NCBI GenBank assembly: GCA_003694875.1
Contig: RFJN01000030.1
Span: 1-7,836 of the forward strand
Direction of reading: 5' to 3'
Length of the DNA: 7,836 nt
Source: Planctomycetota bacterium
Lineage (GTDB): Bacteria; Planctomycetota; J058; J103
The notes beneath the pieces were generated by a model. That model did no database searches, was not told where the DNA came from, and was given only the letters and a program-made list of their open reading frames with translations. Position numbers and translations under genes: made by a program. This document shows positions 1-6,100 of this stretch, in pieces. Every line of letters starts with the position of its first letter. Position 1 is the stretch's first letter.

Positions 1-408
1 GATCAGGGGAAGGCCGATGTCGCTCGCGGACTTGAGGTGGTCGCCGGCGAGGATCCCGAGACCGCCGGAGTAGTTGGGCAGCGACTCGTGGATCCCGTAC
101 TCGGCGCAGAAGTACGCCACCGGTCGCGCGTTGAGCGGCCCTCCGTACAGCTTGCCCCACCCGTCGCGGTCTGAGACGTAGCTCTGCAGCTGTCGGAAAT
201 GGCGGTCGATGCGGGCCTGCAGCTCGAGGTCGTCCACGCGCCGGCGCAGCGTGTCGGGATCGATCCGGTGCAGGAACGCCACGAGGTTGCGGTGGGTGGC
301 GCGATACAGCTCGGGATCGATGTCGCGGAAGATCGAGCGGATGTCGCGGTGCCACGACCACCAGAGGTTGTCGGCGAGCGCTTGCAGCTTGTCGATCACA
401 CCGGGCAT
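1..408 (-). CDS. glgP: Alpha-glucan (glycogen/starch/maltodextrin) phosphorylase, N-terminal part, truncated by window edge
   Basis: The enzyme family releases glucose-1-phosphate from the non-reducing ends of alpha-1,4-glucans with pyridoxal phosphate in the cytoplasm (glycogen or maltodextrin breakdown). Only the first 136 residues are present; the frame is open to base 1. The first ~50 residues, with LADNLWWSWH and RATHRNLVAFL, match the N-terminal domain (DUF3417 type) of the bacterial alpha-glucan phosphorylase subfamily. Residues 97-136 contain VAYFCAEYGIHESLPNYSGG and LGILAGDHLKSASDIGLPL, the hallmark start of the catalytic domain including the glycine-rich loop. Family members are usually several hundred residues longer; the PLP lysine lies outside the window. 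The ATG at 406-408 is preceded by a strong GAGGAG site, which fixes the start. It lies 40 bases after the ligase stop, so co-transcription is possible, but no functional link to the upstream genes is evident. The family call is secure; the preferred glucan cannot be told. Confidence 0.93.
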   Translation of the reverse strand, partial: MPGVIDKLQALADNLWWSWHRDIRSIFRDIDPELYRATHRNLVAFLHRIDPDTLRRRVDDLELQARIDRHFRQLQSYVSDRDGWGKLYGGPLNARPVAYFCAEYGIHESLPNYSGGLGILAGDHLKSASDIGLPLI

Positions 409-412
409 GAGC

Positions 413-420
413 CTCTCCTC
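413..420 (-). promoter_or_regulatory. Strong ribosome binding site of the phosphorylase gene
   Basis: Read on the minus strand this is GAGGAGAG, ending four bases before the ATG at 406-408, with the GGAG core about 6-8 bases upstream. It is a near-ideal Shine-Dalgarno sequence and contrasts with the ligase gene just upstream, which has none. It lies in the 40-base gap between the ligase stop and this start. That gap shows no strong hairpin, only a 4-bp CGAG/CTCG arm pair, and no promoter I can recognise. Confidence 0.75.
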
Positions 421-448
421 GTCGCGAGACAACTCGTGGGGGGAATGG

Positions 449-1309
449 TCAGCGGGGCACGGTCGCCTCGAGCCGCTCGACCGCCTGCCGGGCCGCCTTG
501 TCACCCGGCGCGAGGCGGAGCACGCGCCGGTAGGCGGCGAGCGCCTGCCGACGGGCGGCGAGCGCCGGTTCCGACTTGCCGTCGCGTTCGAGCTGCTGCG
601 CGCGCAGCTCGCGGATGCGGGCTAGCTTGCGCCAGGCGCCGGCGTTGTAGGGCTCGATCTCGACCGCGCGCCGGGCCGCGACCTCGGCGGCCGCGTACTT
701 GCCGAGCGCGATCCGGCACGAGGCGAGGTTGATCAGCGCGGCGAGTTCGGCCGCACGATCGCCGTACCAGTTGCCCGAGGCGGCGGCCTCGAGTTCGCGC
801 TCGGCCTCCTGCCAGCGCTTTTCGCGCATGAGGATCGCGCCGAGCTGCGCGCGGCTCGGTCCGTAGTGGGGGAACCAGGCGCGGTTGCGCTCGGCGTAGG
901 CGCGGGCGCGCGCGCTGTCGCCGAGCGCGAGCGCGGCCTTGGCGGCGTCGCCGAGGAAGTAGGCGTTGTGCGGATCGAGGGCGAGGGCGCGTTCGAACGC
1001 CTCGTACACCTCGGCGGGGGTGGCGCCGGGCGGCCGCAGCCGTGCCAGGTCGGACAGCACCCGCGCCACGTTGGCGTGGTCGTAGGCGTTGACGGGCACG
1101 AGCCGCACCGATCGGCGATGCGCCCACAGCGCCTTCTCGAGCAGCGTGCGGCGCTCGGCGGGATCGGTCGTGTAGAAGGACGCGGTGTAGTAGGCGGTGC
1201 CGAGCTGCACCCAGTACAGCTCCTTGCCCGGGTCGAGCGCGACGGCGCGCTGCAGATCGGCGATGGCAGCCCGGGGCCGCCCGAGCGAGACGTTCGAGCG
1301 GCCGTCGCG
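449..1309 (-). other. TPR solenoid fused to the ligase
   Basis: This segment encodes residues about 598-883 of the membrane ligase. It contains four or more degenerate 34-residue helix-turn-helix repeats with the usual small/large hydrophobic spacing and Pro near the end of helix B (ALDPG, ALDPHN, EIEPYN, RLAPGD). It has no hydrophobic membrane segment and follows directly after the last one (about residues 572-590), so it lies on one side of the membrane. TPR arms usually bind partner proteins. Which side it faces, and its partner, are unknown. Confidence 0.8.
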
Positions 1310-3100
1310 GCACGCCATGTTGGCCCGCACCGGAATCACGATGCCGTACCACAGCCCGAGCGCGACGAGCGGCCACGGTGCGAGGGCGGCGAGCCGTGCG
1401 GGCAGCACGCGGTCGGGCCGGATCCAGGGGCGGGGGCCGGCGATCGGCGGGCCCGCGGTGGCGGCGTCGGCCTCGGTCTCGCGCCTCGCCGCCCAGGCGA
1501 CGAGCAGGATTGCGCCGAGCAGCGACGACAGTGCGATCGCGCGGTTGCGCTCCCATGTGGCGTTGCCCGGCTGGGGGGGGATGGAGGAGGCGAGCACGAC
1601 GGTGGCGATGAGCCCGCCGGTGGCGAGAAGGGCGCCGAGTACGGTCGGCGGGAGCAGCGGCGCGGGCGGCGTGCACGATCCGTCCGTCTCCTCGCACGCG
1701 AGTCCGTCCTCGCGCCCGTCGTAGGCGGCGAACCGCGAGAGCAGCGCCATGTAGGTGATCGCGAGCGTACCCACCCCCGCGACGGTGAAGCTGAAGAGGT
1801 TCTGTGCGTAGAAGCCCACGAGGCCGGCGGCGAGCGCGACGAGCAGCGCCCGGTCCTCGGGCCGGCGGGCGCGTCGCAGCGCGCGCCGGAAGGCGAGTGC
1901 GAGCCCGACGGTCAGCAGCCCGAGGGCGGCGAGGCCGATCGCGCCCTGGGTCGCCGCGATGTGCAGCAGCTCGTTGTGCGCCTTGGTGGGGGTGCCGTTC
2001 CACTCGACGTGCCAGTAGGCGGGGGTGCGGTAGCCCTCGAACGCGAGCTGGAAGCAGTCGAGCCCCACCCCCGTCACGGGGTGGTCGAGGAACATCTGCC
2101 ACGCCGCCTTCCAGATGTGGACGCGCGACTCGTTGCCGAGCTTGGTGAGATCGGCGATGCGGTGCTCGACGTTGCGCAGCAGCTCCCGCCCGTCCGGCAC
2201 GAACAGCAGCAGTCCCGCCACGGCCCCGAGCAGGCCGAGCACGGCCACCGCGGCGAGGGTGCGCGAGCCGGTGCGCTCGCGCACCCGCCACCAGCCGAAC
2301 CACAGGGCGGCGAAGGCGAGAACGAGAGCACCCCAGGCGCCGCGCGAGACGCTCGCGAGCGTGACGAGCCAGCCGATCACGATCACCGCGGCGAGCAGCG
2401 CCGCGACCGCGCGCTGCCGACGGCGCCAGGCGCGCACGGCGAGGTAGGCCGAGGCGGGGAAGGCGGTGACGAGGAAGGCGCTGAGGAAGTTGGGGTGGCC
2501 CATGGTGGCGAAGATGCGCGTGAAGTCGCCGTACGAGGCGGTACGTCCCCACGAGATGGGATCGAGGCGCACGAGCTGGATCACCGCGTAGGTGGCGGCG
2601 CCGGCGCTCGCGGCGGCACTCGCCCAGAACAGCCCGCGCGCGTCGGTGCTGCCGCCGACCACGGTGCGGGTGCCGAAGAACAGCACCGCGTAGGCGGCGA
2701 CGGTGAGAAGCCCGAGAAAGCTCTCGTGGGCACCGAAGAAGGCGGTGCGCACGTTCATGGCGGTGGCGGTGGAGATCGCGGCCGACAGCAGGAAGGCGAG
2801 CACGCCCCACGCCACGGGGTCGCGTCCCACGCTGCGTCGCAGCTCGGCGAGCGGTCGGGGGCGCTCTCCGCCCGGTCGGGCGACGAGCCGCCACAGCGTG
2901 CGGCTCGCTCCGAGCCCGAGCAGCAGCAGCGCGACGAGCTGCAGCAGCATCACCTTGTTGTATTCGAACACCTCGACCGTGGCCGCCGAGAACACGAGCG
3001 GCGACAGCACGAGGTGCAGCACGAGCAACCCCATCGCGACGCGCCGGCTTGGGGCGATCGCGAGGGAGGGCTCGTCCGGTCTCGCAGCGTTTCGCGCCAT
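449..3100 (-). CDS. O-antigen ligase/polymerase-type membrane protein (Wzy_C/WaaL/PglL superfamily) with C-terminal TPR domain
   Basis: 883 residues. About 12-15 hydrophobic segments lie between residues 23 and 590. The core (about 201-403) has GHPNFLSAFL at 201, SVSRGAWGAL at 250, RVHIWKAAWQMFLDHPVTGV from 326, and HNELLHIAATQGAIG from 375. The last fits H[NSQ]x9GxxG exactly (His375, Asn376, Gly386, Gly389), the known signature of WaaL O-antigen ligases and PglL O-oligosaccharyltransferases in the large periplasmic loop. These enzymes move glycan from undecaprenyl diphosphate to lipid A-core or protein. Residues about 598-883 form TPR-like helical pairs (for example AIADLQRAVALDPG, VYEAFERALALDPHNAYF, AEVAARRAVEIEPYNAGAWR), suggesting a protein-binding arm. 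At 883 residues it is about twice a plain ligase because of the TPRs and extra helices. The ATG at 3098-3100 has no clear Shine-Dalgarno; the next Met (codon 3032-3034) has none either and would remove a leader that looks like a cytoplasmic N-terminus. The upstream surface-protein gene ends 64 bases away. Family certain; ligase, polymerase or protein glycosyltransferase cannot be separated from sequence alone. Confidence 0.9.
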   Translation of the reverse strand: MARNAARPDEPSLAIAPSRRVAMGLLVLHLVLSPLVFSAATVEVFEYNKVMLLQLVALLLLGLGASRTLWRLVARPGGERPRPLAELRRSVGRDPVAWGVLAFLLSAAISTATAMNVRTAFFGAHESFLGLLTVAAYAVLFFGTRTVVGGSTDARGLFWASAAASAGAATYAVIQLVRLDPISWGRTASYGDFTRIFATMGHPNFLSAFLVTAFPASAYLAVRAWRRRQRAVAALLAAVIVIGWLVTLASVSRGAWGALVLAFAALWFGWWRVRERTGSRTLAAVAVLGLLGAVAGLLLFVPDGRELLRNVEHRIADLTKLGNESRVHIWKAAWQMFLDHPVTGVGLDCFQLAFEGYRTPAYWHVEWNGTPTKAHNELLHIAATQGAIGLAALGLLTVGLALAFRRALRRARRPEDRALLVALAAGLVGFYAQNLFSFTVAGVGTLAITYMALLSRFAAYDGREDGLACEETDGSCTPPAPLLPPTVLGALLATGGLIATVVLASSIPPQPGNATWERNRAIALSSLLGAILLVAWAARRETEADAATAGPPIAGPRPWIRPDRVLPARLAALAPWPLVALGLWYGIVIPVRANMACRDGRSNVSLGRPRAAIADLQRAVALDPGKELYWVQLGTAYYTASFYTTDPAERRTLLEKALWAHRRSVRLVPVNAYDHANVARVLSDLARLRPPGATPAEVYEAFERALALDPHNAYFLGDAAKAALALGDSARARAYAERNRAWFPHYGPSRAQLGAILMREKRWQEAERELEAAASGNWYGDRAAELAALINLASCRIALGKYAAAEVAARRAVEIEPYNAGAWRKLARIRELRAQQLERDGKSEPALAARRQALAAYRRVLRLAPGDKAARQAVERLEATVPR

Positions 3101-3117
3101 GGAAACAGCAGCCTAGC

Positions 3118-3157
3118 CACAGGCGGCGGCCGATGCCAGTGTGCGCCGCCGCCTGTG
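3118..3157. repeat. Perfect 13-bp inverted repeat (hairpin) in the intergenic gap
   Basis: The left arm CACAGGCGGCGGC (3118-3130) and right arm GCCGCCGCCTGTG (3145-3157) are exact reverse complements separated by a 14-base loop. The stem starts 8 bases after the surface-protein stop codon (3165-3167) and ends 17 bases before the ligase ATG. In the mRNA it would form a very GC-rich hairpin. No T-run follows the stem on either strand, so a classical intrinsic terminator is not well supported. Partial termination, 3'-end protection of the upstream message, or control of ligase translation are the alternatives. It fills most of the 64-base gap; nothing else is recognisable there. Confidence 0.7.
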
Positions 3158-3164
3158 ACGAGCG

Positions 3165-6100
3165 TCAGGGCGTGAGGCTGCTCTCGGTGACGGTACGATC
3201 GAACAGGATCGCGGGGCCCACCACCAGTTGAAATGGCTTGTCGACGGGTTCGGGCAGAAACTGCGCGTGCAGGATCAGCGTGTAGCGGCCCGCGGGCAGA
3301 TCGAGGCGGCCGTCGCTCTCGGGCGACAGCAGCAGCAGCCCTCCGTTGGCGTCGCGCTCGATCACGAGAGCGAGGTCGGTCGGGTCGCCGTTGCGGTCGA
3401 AGCGCACGAGCGAGGTCCGATCCGGATCGAGGAACAGGTCGTCGGTGGTCTGGTTGAGTCCGGCGGCTTCGAGTCGCAACGGGAAGCGGCCCGGTGCGGG
3501 GATCTCGAAGAAGATCTCCTGCTCGAGACTGCCGGAGAAGTCGATCGGCGGCAGGACGATCGTCTCGGTGTTGGTCCGCACGCCGTTGACGTCGACGCCA
3601 CCCACGACGGTGCCTTCGGGCAGGTCTCCGAGCAGGTCGGTGATCTCGAAGCCGTTTGGGGGGGCGTCGTCGCTCGGGGTGAAGGGGTTGAGGTTGACGC
3701 GAATGGTGAACGAGCCGCCGCCGGTGAGGGTGCGTGCACTGACGACCACGAAGAAGAAGCGGTTGGCGCGGCTTCCGCGCAGTTCGGTGTAGATCGATGG
3801 CCCCGTGCTGCCGGTGGTGTCGTCGCGCAGCGCCATGGAGCCGCCGGCGGGGTTGAGCAGTTCGACCACGGGATCGAAGGCACGGGAATCGACGGTGATC
3901 ACCGCCTGGCTGACGACCGGCTCGACGCCGGTATCGGGGATCTCGAAGGCGAGGATGCGCTGTTCCCCGGGGGCGAGCGACGTCGTGGTGGCGGGTCGTT
4001 GCGTGGTGATGTCGAGCACGGTGGGGTCGGCGTCGTTGACCTTCGGCAGGTTGGCTCCGTTGTCGAAGATGAGGTTCGTGTCGTAGAAGTCGGTGGTCGC
4101 CGTCGCGAGTCGCTCGTTGTTGTTCGCAACCCCGTCCTGATCGACGCTCGAGCCGTCGAGGATGTCGAACTCGATGCGGAGCCGGCGCCGTTCCCCGTTG
4201 ATGAACGTGGTTCCGGCGGGTGTGGTGAGTTCGGCGAGAGTGGCGTCGAAGTCGATCAGCGCGGTGGCCGTCGCGCCCGCGGGCAGGGCGGCGATCGGGA
4301 ACGAGCCGGTCTCGATCAGACTCGGGCCGGCGTAGAGGCGGAAGTTCGCGGTCCCGGTGACGGTGGCCGCGCCGCCGGCATTGCGCAGCGTGAGGCGCGC
4401 GCGCTCGCGGGCGCCCACGAGCAGCGCCGTCGGCGCTTCGAAGTCCGTTGCGATCACGTCCGGGTTCGTGGCGAGATCGACCGTTGTCGTCGACTCGTCG
4501 TAGAGCTGTACGAGCGTGCTGCCGAGTACGGTGTTGTTGTCGATCGCCAACTCGAGGATCGGCGTGTCGCCGCTGTTGGCGAGTGCGATGAGGTAGTACA
4601 GCCCGGGGGTGAGGTCGTCGCCAGGGTTGCTGGCCTCGACACGTTGCAGGTCGTCGGGCCCGCTCGGGGTGTCGGCAAGGCGCAGCGCGGCCCCGATCTC
4701 GAGAGGCTGCGAGGCGGCGGCGACGGTGTGGGTGCGCACACGGAACGCCTGTCCGCTGAGGTCCTTGGTTCCCGAGACCGGAACGAGGAACCAGGCAACG
4801 TCGAAGTCCGCCGCGGCGAGATCGTTGCCGGTGTTGAACACGTTGCAACGCAGGGTGCCGTCGCCCGCGAAGCGCACCGCCTTGTCGAGGGCGACGACGT
4901 TGGGCCCGGTCGTCTGGGCGGTCGCGGTCGGGGTCTGCACGATCGTGCCGACGGTGGGGGCGCTTGCTGCGCTCAGCACGAGATCGGGTTGGGTGAGATC
5001 GACCCCGCCGCCGCCACCGCCCCCGCTGAACGCGAGTACGAGGGCCGTCCAGACGCCGGCGGCACAACCCGCGGCGTTCAGGCTGAGTCCGGCCAGAAGA
5101 GCGGTGGCGAGGCTTCGGCGCAGCAAGGGCGATCTCCTGTCGGTGGGGCTCGATCCGGCGCGGCCGGTGTCCTCGGTTGCGGTCTGCACGCGGCGGCGCC
5201 GTCGGCTGCGCACCCACAGCAGTCCGAGCAGCAGCAGCGCCGGGGCGAAGAGGGTACCGAAGCGGTCCGCCATGGGTCGGCCGGCGCCGACGAGCGCGCA
5301 GCCGCCTCCGCCGCCTCCCTTGCTGCCGCCCGTCTCCGGGCTGCTCGCCGGCGGTGCGGTGGGCGCACTGCTCACGGTGAAGCTCACGTCGGCGGGCAGT
5401 GCGGCGCGGCCGTCGCTCGTCTCGACGTGCACGCGGAAGCGGTAGTCGCCCTCGGTGAGCGCCGTGAAGATCGCCTGCGGATCGGAGGCGAGATTGCGGT
5501 TGGACAGCAGCACCGGGAGCCCGGCGAGCTGTTCCACGCGGAAGTGCAGCGGCGAGGGAGGCGAGGCGCTGTCGGAGGAGGCGCTTGCGTCGATCGTCAC
5601 GCTGTCGCCGACCACGGGGTTGGCGGGGTTCGCCGAGGCGAGGGCGGTGACCGCGGCTCCCGAGGTGACGACGAACGAGAAGCGGCTCGAGGCGCTCACC
5701 GAGCTGTCCGGATCGACGACCGTGAGTTCGATCGTGTAGACCCCGGGTTCGGTGGGGGACAGCTGTGCGCTGCTCGCGCTCGGGTCGATCAGCCCCACGA
5801 GCGGTCCCTCGATCTGGCGCCAGGTGAAACGGAGGTTGCCGGGGCTGGAGCCGTCGGTGTCGACGGACGTGGAGCCGTCGAGCGTGATCGCGGTGTTGAC
5901 GGCATACGCCGGTCCGGCCGGTGTTGCGGTGATCTTCGCCTCGGGCGGCTGGGCGAGCGAGGCATCGATCACGGGTATCTCGAGTTCGCTGGGGGCTCCG
6001 AGCCCTCCCTGCAGGTTGGCGCACTGGATCGACAGGCGGATCGTGCCGGTGAAGGGAGCGAAGACCGCGGCGGTGTCGCCGCCGGGGCTGCGGCTGAGGT

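Noticed and set aside
501..2894. 797-codon minus-strand open frame within the ligase gene
   Set aside because: Arg/Ala-rich shadow frame; the overlapping frame contains the membrane segments, the WaaL-type motif and the TPRs.
3032..3034. Alternative ligase start at the second in-frame Met
   Set aside because: It has no better ribosome site and would remove a leader that reads as the cytoplasmic N-terminus before the first membrane helix. The ATG at 3098-3100 is kept.
3118..3157. Classical Rho-independent terminator
   Set aside because: The stem is excellent, but no T-run follows on either strand, so it is reported only as an inverted repeat with possible regulatory roles.
866..3175. 769-codon open frame on the plus strand, opposite the ligase gene
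   Set aside because: It is an antisense shadow of a GC-biased gene: low-complexity Gly/Glu/Arg/Pro composition, no recognisable domain, and the opposite strand carries a clear family match.
5064..5333. Frameshift explaining the missing stop between the two halves
   Set aside because: In the two other minus frames, one has its first stop only inside the lipoprotein signal peptide coding region and the other stays open well beyond, so a simple indel would not give a natural end. Stop loss or true fusion fits better.
2950..6024. 1024-codon minus-strand open frame overlapping both large genes
   Set aside because: The product is Arg/Pro/His-rich without domain patterns, runs through the intergenic hairpin, and lies in another frame of a gene with clear PKD and CARDB patterns. 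It is a product of GC-rich composition.
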